Shown here: piece after piece, positions 8,381 through 16,931 of the stretch
Position numbering within the stretch: position 1 is the stretch's first letter
Layout of the letters: the number at the start of each line of letters is the position of its first letter
NCBI GenBank assembly: GCA_027486495.1
Contig: JAIXOZ010000150.1
Span: 1-54,857, forward strand
From: Comamonadaceae bacterium
GTDB lineage: Bacteria; Pseudomonadota; Gammaproteobacteria; Burkholderiales; Burkholderiaceae_C
DNA length: 54,857 bases
Reading direction: 5' to 3'
The notes under the pieces: model-generated
What the model saw: the letters and a program-made list of their open reading frames with translations, nothing else
Told to the model about the DNA's origin: nothing
Databases searched by the model: none
Program-made: the position numbers and the translations under genes

Positions 8381-8890
8381 TCAAACAAGCGGGGCTTTGA
8401 TCTCCACTTCAAAACTGAATCGGCCCGCCTCGTCGCGGGCCAGCGCCAGCGATTGTGTCTCGGGCAGGGTCACACGGGCAGCGGCAAAGTCGGCTTGGAT
8501 CGGCAATTGACGCCCGCCACGATCAACCAGCACCCCCAGCTGCACGCGGGCGGGGCGGCCGTAGTCAAAGATTTCGTTGAGCACCGCACGGATGGTGCGG
8601 CCGGTGTAAAGCACGTCGTCCAGGATCAAGATGTCGGCACCATCGACCTCGAAGGGCAAATGGGTCTGGCCGCCTGCAGACAGGCCGCGCTGGGCAAAGT
8701 CGTCGCGGTGCATGACCGAAGAAACTTGACCTGACTCGCCTGCCAAGCCCAGATCGCGTTGCAACCGCTGGGCCAGCCAGGCGCCACCCGAGGTGATGCC
8801 CACGAGACGGGTATTGGCCGTGCACAGGCTGCGCACCCCGCGCAGCAGCTCCAGGTACAGGGCCTCGGCATTGAGGGCGAGTGCACTCAT
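8381..8890 (-). CDS. pyrR: PyrR: pyrimidine operon regulator / uracil phosphoribosyltransferase
   Basis: 169 residues of the type I phosphoribosyltransferase fold. The PRPP loop is ILILDDVLYTGRTIRA, preceded by a SGGAWLAQRLQ segment. In Bacillus PyrR binds pyr mRNA in response to UMP and also makes UMP from uracil. In proteobacteria the regulatory role is less certain; in Pseudomonas a transcriptional role has been proposed. Its start overlaps the ruvX stop by 4 nt (ATGA), so the two are translationally coupled. I did not find an obvious anti-antiterminator structure before pyrB. Confidence 0.92.
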   Translation of the reverse strand: MSALALNAEALYLELLRGVRSLCTANTRLVGITSGGAWLAQRLQRDLGLAGESGQVSSVMHRDDFAQRGLSAGGQTHLPFEVDGADILILDDVLYTGRTIRAVLNEIFDYGRPARVQLGVLVDRGGRQLPIQADFAAARVTLPETQSLALARDEAGRFSFEVEIKAPLV

Positions 8891-9303
8891 GGCAAGCTCC
8901 TTAGAAATTGGTCAAGAATGATGGCTGCTGCTGCGGCATCGGCGTCTTTGGCCCCGTAGGAATGGGCTTCGGTGGTGGTGTAGCGCTCATCGACCTCGTA
9001 AACCACGAGGCCAAAGCGGCCGCGCAACTGGCGGCCGAACTTGCGGGCACGCAAGGTGTTTTCGTGCTCGCCCCCATCGGGATGGGTCGGCACGCCGATC
9101 ACCAGCGCGTCGGGCTGCCACTCTTTGATGCGTTTGGCGATGTGCTCAAAGCGGGCATCGCCCTCTGCGGCGATGGTGCCTTGTGGTGTGGCGGACTTCA
9201 TCAGGCGGTTGCCGACGGCCACACCGGTGCGCTTGAGGCCATAGTCAAAGGCCAGAAAACTCTGGTGGGTGGCAGGCGGGGCGTTCTCGGGTGCGCTGCT
9301 CAT
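8887..9303 (-). CDS. ruvX: RuvX/YqgF Holliday-junction resolvase-like nuclease
   Basis: 138 residues with the RNase H-like YqgF fold. The acidic residues occur in FLAFDYGLKRTGVAVGN (first Asp), YEVDERYTT (Glu) and KDADAAAAA (final Asp). It is implicated in pre-16S rRNA 5' maturation and called a putative Holliday-junction resolvase. It overlaps algH upstream and pyrR downstream by 4 nt each, the conserved algH-ruvX-pyrR order of beta- and gammaproteobacteria. Confidence 0.95.
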   Translation of the reverse strand: MSSAPENAPPATHQSFLAFDYGLKRTGVAVGNRLMKSATPQGTIAAEGDARFEHIAKRIKEWQPDALVIGVPTHPDGGEHENTLRARKFGRQLRGRFGLVVYEVDERYTTTEAHSYGAKDADAAAAAIILDQFLRSLP

Positions 9304-9899
9304 GCATGCCCCGCATCGGGCGAGAGCATCCAGCTTTTGAGGCCCAGCAGGTCGAGGGCGCGGTCGTAGCGCTCGGCCATGGGGACATCAAAAATCACAG
9401 AGGCCGATGCAGGCACTGTCAGCCAAGTGTTCTCGCCCAACTCGGATTCGAGCTGCCCCTCACCCCAGGATGAATAGCCCAGCGTCACCAGCACCCTGCG
9501 GGGCCCGACTCCAGAGGACAGGGCTTCGAGCACATCCCTCGAAGTGGTCATCTCCAACCCGCCCGGAATGGTGAGGGTGGAGGCGTAAACAGGTCCTTCT
9601 TGCTGGGACTTGTCCAAGAGCGAGGGCTCGTGCAGAACAAAACCGCGTTCGGTCTGCACCGGGCCACCGTGGCCAACAGGGCTCTCCATCAAATCTTCGC
9701 GGCGCAGTGGCAGCTCCACCTTGTCAAAGAGATGGCGCATGCTGATGTCGGCGGGCTTGTTGATGATCAGGCCCATGGCACCGCGAGGGCTGTGTTCGCA
9801 CATGTAGACGACGCTGCGGGCAAATGTCTCGTCCTCCAACCCGGGCATGGCGATCAGGAAATGATGCTTGAGGTCAATGGAGGCAGAATCGGCGTTCAT
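9300..9899 (-). CDS. algH: YqgE/AlgH family protein
   Basis: 199 residues of the UPF0301 family. LKHHFLIAMPGLEDETFARSV at the N-terminus, CEHSPRGAMGLIINKP, a GGPVQTERGFVLH strand and LGYSSWGEGQLESEL are all family signatures. The biochemical role is not settled; AlgH was first described as a regulator of alginate genes in Pseudomonas. It is the first gene of the minus-strand pyrimidine run and faces the photolyase gene across 74 bp. Confidence 0.95.
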   Translation of the reverse strand: MNADSASIDLKHHFLIAMPGLEDETFARSVVYMCEHSPRGAMGLIINKPADISMRHLFDKVELPLRREDLMESPVGHGGPVQTERGFVLHEPSLLDKSQQEGPVYASTLTIPGGLEMTTSRDVLEALSSGVGPRRVLVTLGYSSWGEGQLESELGENTWLTVPASASVIFDVPMAERYDRALDLLGLKSWMLSPDAGHA

Positions 9900-9973
9900 G
9901 CACCGATTTTAGCGGCCTCGTTTGTGCTGACGGGATCAGGGGTGCATTGTTTGACTACAACCGGCATACCCCG

Positions 9974-11449
9974 ATGCAAACCCCTTTTTCATGTGGCCTG
10001 GTCTGGCTGCGGCGCGATTTGCGTGTGAGTGACCACATGGCCCTGCAACAGGCCCTGAAACACTGTCAACGCGTGCATGTGGCATTCGTCTTTGACAGTG
10101 AAATCCTGGACGCCCTGCCCCGTGCCGACCGCCGGGTCGAGTTCATCCGCGAGTCGCTGGTCGAGGTGGACGCCCGCTTGCGCGAGTTGGCAGGCCATCC
10201 ACAGGCTGGCCTGATCGTCCGACACGGCGTGGCCAAGGACAAAATCGTCAAACTGGCCCAACACCTGCAGGCACAAGCGGTGTTTGCCAACCACGACGAC
10301 GAACCCCTGGCGCTGGCTCGGGACATCCAGGTGCGCGGGCACTTGGCCGACCACGGCATCGTGCTGCACACCTTCAAGGACCATGTGGTGTTTGAGCGCA
10401 ACGAGGTGCTGACCCAGATGGCCAAGCCCTTCAGCGTGTTCACGCCTTACAAAAACGCTTGGCTGAAGAAAATCACCCCCGAAGACCTGCAAGCTTTCGA
10501 GGTGGCTCCACTGGCGGGTCGGCTGGCCCCCCGTCCCGATGACCTGGCGCGGCCGGTGCCCAGCTTGGCCGACATCGGCTTTGAACCCACCAACCTGCAG
10601 ACCCTGAAAATCCCTGCAGGCGAATCGGGTGCGCAAGCCTTGCTGCAAGACTTTTTGACCCGCATTGACCCCTACGAAGACACCCGCAACTTTCCGGCCG
10701 TTAAAGGTCCCAGTTACCTGAGTGTGCATTTGCGCTTTGGCACGGTGTCGATTCGCCAACTGGCCCGCGAGGCGTACCCGCGCATGCTGGCGGGCAGCGT
10801 GGGGGCCAGTGTGTGGTTGTCGGAGTTGATTTGGCGCGACTTTTATGTGCAGGTGCTGCACAACTTTGCCCATGTGGGCCAGGGCAAAAGCTTCAAACCC
10901 GACTACGACGCGATACGTTGGGAACACGGCCCACACGCCCACAAGCTGTTTGACGCCTGGTGCGAAGCGCGCACTGGCTACCCGCTGGTGGACGCGGCCA
11001 TGCGCCAGATCAACCAAACGGGCTACATGCACAACCGCCTTCGCATGGTGGTGGCGAGCTTTTTGGTCAAGGATTTGGGCATCGACTGGCGCTGGGGCGA
11101 AAAGTACTTTGCCACCCACCTGAACGACTTCGACCTGTCGGCCAACAACGGCGGCTGGCAGTGGGCCAGCTCCAGCGGATGTGATGCGCAGCCCTATTTC
11201 CGCATCTTCAACCCGATCAGCCAAAGCGAAAAGTTCGACCCAGAGGGCAAGTTCATCCGCCGCTATGTGCCCGAGTTGGCCAGTCTGCCCACCAAAGACC
11301 TGCATGCCCCGTGGCTTGCCAAACCCCTGGAATTGCAAGCAGCGGGCGTGGTGATCGGCAAAACCTACCCGGCTCCCATCGTCGACCACGCCGAAGCCCG
11401 CGAGAAGACGCTGGCCCGGTATGCGGTGGTCAAGAAAAGCGCGGAGTAA
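9974..11449 (+). CDS. phrB: Deoxyribodipyrimidine photolyase
   Basis: 491 residues from ATG 9974; an upstream TTG at 9947 adds only nine residues before MQTPFSCG. The N-terminal alpha/beta antenna domain begins GLVWLRRDLRVSDHMAL. The C-terminal FAD domain includes WRWGEKYFATHLNDFDLSAN, GWQWASSSGCDAQPYFRIFN and SEKFDPEGKFIRRYVPEL, all hallmarks of class I CPD photolyases. It uses blue light and reduced FAD to split cyclobutane pyrimidine dimers. It stands alone, divergent from algH and convergent with rubA, whose stop directly abuts it. Confidence 0.94.
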   Translation: MQTPFSCGLVWLRRDLRVSDHMALQQALKHCQRVHVAFVFDSEILDALPRADRRVEFIRESLVEVDARLRELAGHPQAGLIVRHGVAKDKIVKLAQHLQAQAVFANHDDEPLALARDIQVRGHLADHGIVLHTFKDHVVFERNEVLTQMAKPFSVFTPYKNAWLKKITPEDLQAFEVAPLAGRLAPRPDDLARPVPSLADIGFEPTNLQTLKIPAGESGAQALLQDFLTRIDPYEDTRNFPAVKGPSYLSVHLRFGTVSIRQLAREAYPRMLAGSVGASVWLSELIWRDFYVQVLHNFAHVGQGKSFKPDYDAIRWEHGPHAHKLFDAWCEARTGYPLVDAAMRQINQTGYMHNRLRMVVASFLVKDLGIDWRWGEKYFATHLNDFDLSANNGGWQWASSSGCDAQPYFRIFNPISQSEKFDPEGKFIRRYVPELASLPTKDLHAPWLAKPLELQAAGVVIGKTYPAPIVDHAEAREKTLARYAVVKKSAE

Positions 11450-11620
11450 TCAGATGGCGACCATCTCGAAGTCTTCCTTGCGGGCCGCGCATTCGGGGCA
11501 AGTCCAGTTCATGGGCACATCTTCCCATTTGGTGCCAGGGGCGATGCCGTGCTCGGGGTCGCCTGCGGCTTCGTCGTAAATCCAGCCGCAAATCAGGCAC
11601 ATCCAGGTTTTGTGTTCCAT
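11450..11620 (-). CDS. rubA: Rubredoxin
   Basis: 56 residues starting MEHKTWMCLICGWIYDEA. The iron ligands are CLIC near the N-terminus and CPEC near the C-terminus, around the GTKWEDVPMNW core. In the second knuckle the usual Gly after the last Cys is Ala (CPECA). Rubredoxins carry single electrons on an Fe(Cys)4 centre. An upstream in-frame start at 11677 would add 19 unrelated residues and is rejected. The gene is divergent from thiD, an arrangement common in Burkholderiales. A TACAAT hexamer on the minus strand at 11664-11659 may be its -10. Confidence 0.95.
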   Translation of the reverse strand: MEHKTWMCLICGWIYDEAAGDPEHGIAPGTKWEDVPMNWTCPECAARKEDFEMVAI

Positions 11621-11722
11621 CACAGTGTCGCAATCAGAGAGTCGAATAGAATGTTTTGATTGTATCGGCCCATTCAAGACGAGCCCCGACTGGCATGTCT
11701 TGGCCCTGACATTTGACCTTCA

Positions 11723-12664
11723 ATGACCGATTCCAAGCCCGCCATCACCGACATCGACCCACTCCCGGATGACGAAGAGTCGGCCTCTTTGGCCTGTGTT
11801 CTTTCTTTCAATGCGAATGACCCCAGTGGCGCTGGCGGCTTGAGCTGCGACGCGGTGGCCATGGCTTCGGTGGGCGCGCATTGCATGACCGTTTGCACAG
11901 GCACCTATGTGCGCGATACCAGCAGCATCACCGATTTTTACCCCCTTGACGACGAAGCCGTGCACGACCAAGCACGCGCTGTGGCCGAAGACGTGCCGGT
12001 GCAGGTCATCAAAGTGGGCTTTGTGGGCACCCCCGAGAGCCTGGCGGTGATTGCCGAGCTCTCGGACGACTACGACGGCGTGCCGGTCGTGGCCTACATG
12101 CCCAACTTGTCGTGGTGGGAAGAAGACAAGATCGACGCCTATTTGGACGCTTTTCGCGAACTGCTGCTGCCGCAAACCAGTGTGCTGGTGGGCCACCACA
12201 GCACACTGCGCAGATGGCTTCTGCCCGACTGGAGCGGCGACCGCAACCCCGGGCCGCGCGACATTGCCAAAGCCGCGGCCGAGCTGGGCGTGCCCTACAC
12301 CCTGGTGACCGGCTTGCCCTTGCCCGAACAACACATCGACAACGTGCTGGCCTCGCCCGAGACCGTACTGGCCCACGAAAAGTTTGAGCGCATCGAAGCG
12401 GTTTTTGCAGGTGCGGGCGACACGCTCACCGCCGCCTTGGCCGCCTTGCTGGCCACCGGCATGGACCTGCCCGAAGCCACCAGCGAAGCCCTGCATTACC
12501 TGGACCGCTGCCTGGACGAAGGCTTTCGACCTGGCATGGGCCAAGTCGTTCCCGACCGCCTGTTCTGGGCCCTGCCAGAAGGCGAAGAAACCGACGACGA
12601 TGGCCCCGAAGTGCATCCTGGGGCCGATTACTTTGAAGTGCCTTTCAACGAAACCAAACACTGA
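11723..12664 (+). CDS. thiD: Divergent hydroxymethylpyrimidine/phosphomethylpyrimidine kinase (ThiD-like)
   Basis: 313 residues of the ribokinase/PfkB fold. The substrate strand reads [21 protein letters not shown] where typical ThiD has a DPSGGAGIQAD-like motif. The anion-hole/catalytic region reads [16 protein letters not shown], with the PfkB-type GAGD Asp in place of the GTGCT Cys of classical ThiD. Acidic extensions flank both ends. It probably phosphorylates HMP in thiamine synthesis, but these differences leave room for another small-molecule kinase activity. It is 17 nt upstream of hemL and likely co-transcribed. Confidence 0.78.
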   Translation: MTDSKPAITDIDPLPDDEESASLACVLSFNANDPSGAGGLSCDAVAMASVGAHCMTVCTGTYVRDTSSITDFYPLDDEAVHDQARAVAEDVPVQVIKVGFVGTPESLAVIAELSDDYDGVPVVAYMPNLSWWEEDKIDAYLDAFRELLLPQTSVLVGHHSTLRRWLLPDWSGDRNPGPRDIAKAAAELGVPYTLVTGLPLPEQHIDNVLASPETVLAHEKFERIEAVFAGAGDTLTAALAALLATGMDLPEATSEALHYLDRCLDEGFRPGMGQVVPDRLFWALPEGEETDDDGPEVHPGADYFEVPFNETKH

Positions 12665-12681
12665 AGCCAGAGACAAAAACC

Positions 12682-13977
12682 ATGACCGACCGCAACCAAA
12701 CCCTTTTTGACCGCGCCGCCCAAGTGATCCCTGGTGGGGTCAACTCCCCCGTGCGCGCCTTTCGCGCCGTCGGCGGCACACCCCGCTTCGTACAGCGTGC
12801 CCAGGGCGCCTATTTTTGGGACGCCAATGGCCAAAAATACATCGACTACATCGGCTCTTGGGGCCCGATGATCTTGGGCCACGGCCACCCGGCTGTGCTT
12901 GAAGCGGTGCAAAAAGCCGCGCTGGACGGTTTCTCTTTTGGTGCGCCCACCGAGCGCGAAATCGAGCTGGCCGAAGAGATCCTGAAACACGTACCGTCCA
13001 TGGAAATGGTGCGCTTGGTCAGCTCGGGCACCGAAGCGGGCATGAGCGCGCTGCGCTTGGCACGCGGAGCGACTGGCCGCACCAAGTTCATCAAGTTTGA
13101 AGGCTGCTACCACGGCCATGCCGACGCCCTTTTGGTCAAAGCGGGGTCTGGCCTGGCCACCTTTGGCAACCCCACCAGCGCCGGTGTGCCGCCCGAGGTG
13201 GTGCGCGACACGCTGGTGCTCGAATACAACAACATCCAACAGCTGGAAGAAGCCTTTGCCCTGCACGGCAAGGAGTTGGCTTGCGTGATGATCGAGCCCA
13301 TTGCAGGCAACATGAACTTCGTGCGCGCCAGCGTGCCCTTCATGACGCGCTGCCGCGAGTTGTGCACACAGCACGGCGCCTTGTTGGTGTTTGACGAGGT
13401 CATGTCTGGCTTCCGTGTGGCCTTGGGCAGCGCACAAAGCGTATACGCCAAAGCCATTCCCGGCTTCAAGCCCGACATGACCGTGTTGGGCAAAGTGATT
13501 GGCGGCGGCATGCCCCTAGCCGCCTTTGGTGGTCCGCGCGAAATCATGTCCAAATTAGCCCCCACCGGCCCGGTCTACCAGGCGGGCACGCTCAGCGGCA
13601 ACCCGGTCGCCACGGCGTGTGGCCTCACAACGCTGCGCGAGATCGCCAAACCCGGCTTTTTTGACGCCCTGGGTGCCCGCACCCAAAGCCTGGTCGATGG
13701 CCTGACCGGCGCGGCCGCTGCGGCAGGTGTGCCTTTTGCTGGCGATTGCCAAGGCGGCATGTTCGGCTTTTTCTTGCTGCCCGAGCTGCCGCAAAACTAC
13801 GCCAAAGTGATGACCAGCGACAGCCCCAAGTTCAACAAGCTGTTCCACGGTTTGCTGGACGGTGGCGTCTACATCGCCCCAGCTTTGTACGAGGCCGGTT
13901 TTGTGAGTGCCGCGCACACCGAAGCCGACATCGCAGAGACGGTGCGGGTCGCGGCTGACGTGTTCAAGTCGCTCTGA
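12682..13977 (+). CDS. hemL: Glutamate-1-semialdehyde 2,1-aminomutase
   Basis: 431 residues. This PLP enzyme converts glutamate-1-semialdehyde to 5-aminolevulinate in C5 tetrapyrrole synthesis. The N-terminus [17 protein letters not shown], the [16 protein letters not shown] loop, [17 protein letters not shown] and the lysine motif [17 protein letters not shown] (PLP Lys) are all present. The length is normal. It follows thiD and precedes a small exported protein by 8 nt. Confidence 0.97.
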   Translation: MTDRNQTLFDRAAQVIPGGVNSPVRAFRAVGGTPRFVQRAQGAYFWDANGQKYIDYIGSWGPMILGHGHPAVLEAVQKAALDGFSFGAPTEREIELAEEILKHVPSMEMVRLVSSGTEAGMSALRLARGATGRTKFIKFEGCYHGHADALLVKAGSGLATFGNPTSAGVPPEVVRDTLVLEYNNIQQLEEAFALHGKELACVMIEPIAGNMNFVRASVPFMTRCRELCTQHGALLVFDEVMSGFRVALGSAQSVYAKAIPGFKPDMTVLGKVIGGGMPLAAFGGPREIMSKLAPTGPVYQAGTLSGNPVATACGLTTLREIAKPGFFDALGARTQSLVDGLTGAAAAAGVPFAGDCQGGMFGFFLLPELPQNYAKVMTSDSPKFNKLFHGLLDGGVYIAPALYEAGFVSAAHTEADIAETVRVAADVFKSL

Positions 13978-13985
13978 GCCAAGCC

Positions 13986-14444
13986 ATGAAACGGCTGGCC
14001 TGTCTTGTTTGCAGCTGCACAGCCGCTTTGACGGCCCACGCCCAGTTCGATGCCAGCCGCCTCTGGGTCAATGCCGGGTTTTACTCGGCGCACTTTGACA
14101 CCGACCGAGGTCTGCGCAATTCCAATCCCGGCATCGGCTTCGAATACCGCATCGACGAAACCTGGTCGGCTACAGCGGGGCGTTTTCGCAACAGCAACAA
14201 CGTCAACTCGAACTATGTGGGCGCCTACTACCAACCTTGGACTTGGGCGGGCGTGAAGCTGGGTGTCGTGGCCGGGGCTTTTAATGGCTACCCCAATGCT
14301 CACCAGGGCGGCTGGTTTCCGGCCCTCATTCCCACCGCCAGCCTGGAAGGCCAGCACTGGGGTCTGAACGTGGCGCTGGTGCCGCCCCTCAAAGACCGGC
14401 TGTATGGCGCGGTCAGTTTTCAGCTCAAGTACCGCTTTCGTTGA
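13986..14444 (+). CDS. Small exported, probable outer-membrane beta-barrel protein
   Basis: 152 residues. Residues 1-19 are a signal peptide ending TAHAQ. The rest alternates aromatic/hydrophobic and polar residues in short strands (LWVNAGFYSAHF, GIGFEYRID, WSATAGRFRNS, VGAYYQPW, LGVVAGAFNG). It ends in an aromatic outer-membrane-type signature, VSFQLKYRFR. This is the pattern of a small 8-strand barrel, loosely PagP- or OmpW-like, but I cannot assign a family. It starts 8 nt after hemL and may share its transcript. Confidence 0.72.
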   Translation: MKRLACLVCSCTAALTAHAQFDASRLWVNAGFYSAHFDTDRGLRNSNPGIGFEYRIDETWSATAGRFRNSNNVNSNYVGAYYQPWTWAGVKLGVVAGAFNGYPNAHQGGWFPALIPTASLEGQHWGLNVALVPPLKDRLYGAVSFQLKYRFR

Positions 14445-14551
14445 CATGGTTCTGTCCGGCACAGGACATGTGCAGGGATTCCATGGGTGCACAACGCCGC
14501 TGGGCTCATCAATAATGGGCGATTGACCGATGACCCATGGAGACCACCCCG

Positions 14552-15535
14552 ATGAACCCGTCACGCCGCCAACTGAGCACCTTGCTGGGCGCCAGCCTTT
14601 TGAGTTTGGGGACTGCCCCTTTCGCCTGGGCGCAAACAGCGGCCACGGCTGTGCCGCTCAAACTGATCGTGCCTTTCACGCCCGGCACCGGCATTGACCT
14701 GATCGCCCGCACCCTGGGGCCCAAACTCTCGCAGCGCCTGAACCGCCCCGTGGTGGTGGAAAACCGCGTGGGGGCTTCCGGCAACATTGGCACCGAAGCC
14801 GTGGTCCGCGCCGCGCCCGATGGCGCCACCTTGCTGGTGAGCGTCAACACTTTGGTCATGAACCGGGCGTTGTACCCAGGCCTGAGTTTTGACGCGGTGA
14901 AAGACTTAACAGCCGTCTCGCAAACCAGCTGGGGCCAACTGCTGTTGGTGACCCACCCCAAAACTGGCTACAAGAACGCTGGCGAATTGGTGCAAGCCGC
15001 ACGCCAACAGCCAGGCCGCCTCAATTACGCATCACCCGGCGTAGGCACGCCACACCACTTGTCGATGGAGCTGTTCAAAAACACCGCCCGGGTTTTTCTG
15101 ACGCATATTCCTTATCGGGGCACAGGCCCGGCTGTGACCGACTTGCTCGGTGGCCAAGTGGACGCGATGTTCCTGCCCATCCATGTGGCCTTGCCACACA
15201 TCCGCTCCGGCCGCATGGTGGCGCTGGGCATTGGCAGCGACAAGCGCCATGCTTTGCTGCCCGACCTGCCCACCCTGGCCGAAGCCAAAGCGGGCAATGT
15301 GAATGTGGACATGTGGTACGGCTTTTTTGCCCCCAAAGGCACACCGGCCGACATCGTCAACCTGTACAACCGCGAGATCAACCAACTGCTCAGTGGCGAA
15401 GACGTCCAAAAAGCATTTGTCTCACAAGGCATGGACCCCAGCGGCAGCACCCCGCAAGCCTTTGGGCAATTGGTCGAGCGCGACGCCGAACGCTGGGCAC
15501 GCCTGATCAAGGACCAGGGCATCAAGGCCGATTGA
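14552..15535 (+). CDS. Bug-family (TctC-like) periplasmic substrate-binding protein
   Basis: 327 residues from ATG 14552, chosen over ATG 14537 because a GGAG Shine-Dalgarno lies about 9 nt before it. A signal sequence (SRRQLSTLLGASLLSLG...FAWAQ) is followed by the Bug signature: KLIVPFTPGTGIDLIARTL, VVVENRVGASGNIGTEAV and APDGATLL. Bug proteins bind carboxylates, amides or nicotinate for tripartite tricarboxylate transporters, and Burkholderiales carry many orphan copies. No TctA/TctB membrane subunits are nearby, so the ligand is unknown. Confidence 0.9.
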   Translation: MNPSRRQLSTLLGASLLSLGTAPFAWAQTAATAVPLKLIVPFTPGTGIDLIARTLGPKLSQRLNRPVVVENRVGASGNIGTEAVVRAAPDGATLLVSVNTLVMNRALYPGLSFDAVKDLTAVSQTSWGQLLLVTHPKTGYKNAGELVQAARQQPGRLNYASPGVGTPHHLSMELFKNTARVFLTHIPYRGTGPAVTDLLGGQVDAMFLPIHVALPHIRSGRMVALGIGSDKRHALLPDLPTLAEAKAGNVNVDMWYGFFAPKGTPADIVNLYNREINQLLSGEDVQKAFVSQGMDPSGSTPQAFGQLVERDAERWARLIKDQGIKAD

Positions 15536-15546
15536 TGCGCGCGCGT

Positions 15547-16086
15547 TCAGGGCGCGCTGTCTGGGTCGGTGGGGGTGTTGGCTTCTGTGGGCAACACCAA
15601 GCAGCGCTTTAACCCAAAGCGCTCAAAGTCACGGTCAAACGTGACCATGCGCAGGCCAGCGCTTTGGGCTGTGGCAGCCAGGCACATATCGGTCCACAAG
15701 CGAATGGGCTGGGGCTCACCGCAACGCCCCAGCAACTGCGCAATGGTGTCATCCAAACCGGGTGGATCGGCCAGCAAACCCACGGCAGGCGTCTCCAGCC
15801 ATTGGCGGTACATGGCCATGGCCTGCGTCAGATTCAACACATTGGGACCCATCGCGCGGGGCTGCGACAGCACGCGCACCAAACCCATCATGGTGCTGCG
15901 GCAAAACCACAAAGGTATATCAGCTTCACATACCGATCGCCAATAGCGCATGGCCGGATTGTGAAACGGGTGCGCAGCGCTGCACAAACCCACCCAGACA
16001 TTGACATCGAGCAAGTCGCCCGACGCCAAACGCCAGTTGGCAGATGCCTCAGCCACGCCCCAAGAGCTTGATGGTTCGGTCATCAT
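15547..16086 (-). CDS. VapC-family PIN-domain ribonuclease toxin
   Basis: Up to 179 residues. The PIN domain starts LLDVNVWVGLCSAAHPFHN, with the first Asp. The middle reads WFCRSTMMGLVRVLSQPRAM, and the end reads LWTDMCLAATAQSAGLRMVTFDRDFERFGL with the acidic pair. This is the VapC branch in which a conserved histidine pair follows the first strand. PIN toxins cleave RNA when freed from their antitoxin. The open frame starts at ATG 16086 and overlaps the antitoxin by 38 nt. A GTG overlapping the antitoxin stop would give a more typical N-terminus, so the start is uncertain. Confidence 0.85.
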   Translation of the reverse strand: MMTEPSSSWGVAEASANWRLASGDLLDVNVWVGLCSAAHPFHNPAMRYWRSVCEADIPLWFCRSTMMGLVRVLSQPRAMGPNVLNLTQAMAMYRQWLETPAVGLLADPPGLDDTIAQLLGRCGEPQPIRLWTDMCLAATAQSAGLRMVTFDRDFERFGLKRCLVLPTEANTPTDPDSAP

Positions 16087-16333
16087 CTTCCTCGTTGATC
16101 AATTCATACAAATCAGCATTGGTCATTTTGCTCAGATGCAGCGGCAATGGACCCTGGTTTGGAATGATCATTGGCCTCGCCTCAAACCGCTTTTGCGGGT
16201 CCACCACCTCACGGGCGGTCAAGCCCCTCTCCACCAGCTCAATGACCAGGTCGCGCAGGGTTCGGCCCTCTTGGGCGGCACGGGTTTTGAGGTGCTTGAA
16301 CAGCGCATCGGGGAAATCAAGTGAGGTTCGCAT
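16049..16333 (-). CDS. VapB-like ribbon-helix-helix antitoxin
   Basis: 94 residues from ATG 16333: MRTSLDFPDALFKHLKTRAA then EGRTLRDLVIELVERGL. The short strand plus two helices is the ribbon-helix-helix DNA-binding fold of CopG/VapB antitoxins. The C-terminal tail ADLYELINEEDDDRTIKLLG is acidic and would block the toxin's active site. It lies directly upstream of and overlaps the PIN toxin. The AT-rich repeat at 16336-16369, touching the start codon, is the probable autoregulatory operator. Confidence 0.88.
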   Translation of the reverse strand: MRTSLDFPDALFKHLKTRAAQEGRTLRDLVIELVERGLTAREVVDPQKRFEARPMIIPNQGPLPLHLSKMTNADLYELINEEDDDRTIKLLGRG

Positions 16334-16335
16334 AT

Positions 16336-16369
16336 TTGCATTTTTGCATGAATGCATCAAAAAATGCAA
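16336..16369. promoter_or_regulatory. Toxin-antitoxin operator with four TTGCAT/ATGCAA half-sites
   Basis: Two TTGCAT copies (16336-16341, 16344-16349) face ATGCAT (16352-16357) and ATGCAA (16364-16369). The outer arms TTGCATTTTT and AAAAAATGCAA form an inverted repeat. It lies 2 bp from the antitoxin ATG, where ribbon-helix-helix antitoxins bind to repress their own operon. Confidence 0.6.
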
Positions 16370-16481
16370 GAACCCAACCCATCCCACCGTTTGCCAGCCC
16401 TGAGCTGGCCCAGCAAACCAACGATAATCCAGCCCTGCATCACGTCCGGACCGGGCGATTGCTCCGCCAACGAGAGCCCCC

Positions 16482-16817
16482 ATGAAAAAGAACTTTCCCC
16501 TGCAAGCCGAAGGCAAGCACCCCGACCGCGTGCTGGAGGCCGTCAAGCACGAGATCCGCAAATACTTCAAGCGCGAGCGCAACCGCGACGTGCCCAAAGG
16601 CGTGGACTTTTGGGACTTTGACTGCAAAGTGGGCCTGAGCGCCGAAAGCGCCGAAGTGGTGCGCGTGAGCGGTGTGATTGAAGCCGTAGACGCCGCAGCA
16701 AAAGCGGGTGCCACCTCGGTCTACGTCGAGATTTTGAGCAAGCACGGCGTGCGGGTGCTCAAAGCACAGGGTCAAGAGAGTGGCGAAAACCACTTTGACG
16801 ACCTGCCCAAGGACTGA
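16482..16817 (+). CDS. DUF6172 family protein
   Basis: 111 residues. The conserved core includes KHPDRVLEAVKHEIRKYFKRE, VPKGVDFWDFDCKVG and an alternating hydrophobic C-terminal strand region (GATSVYVEILSKHGVRVLKA). The family is widespread in proteobacteria and has no known function. The charged N-terminal helix could contact nucleic acid, but that is only inference. The gene stands alone, divergent from the antitoxin with 148 bp between them. Confidence 0.85.
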   Translation: MKKNFPLQAEGKHPDRVLEAVKHEIRKYFKRERNRDVPKGVDFWDFDCKVGLSAESAEVVRVSGVIEAVDAAAKAGATSVYVEILSKHGVRVLKAQGQESGENHFDDLPKD

Positions 16818-16931
16818 AGAGCGGTAAAGCGCCTGCACAATCGCAGCAGAACTGACCGGGATACCCGATCAGGCCGGGCATGGCCCTCTCAGTTACCCTT
16901 CCTGACTGTGGTCACTTTCACCCCAGCAATG

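Noticed and set aside
14453..14468. TGTCC/GGACA hairpin after the beta-barrel gene
   Set aside because: The stem is only 5 bp and no T-run follows it.
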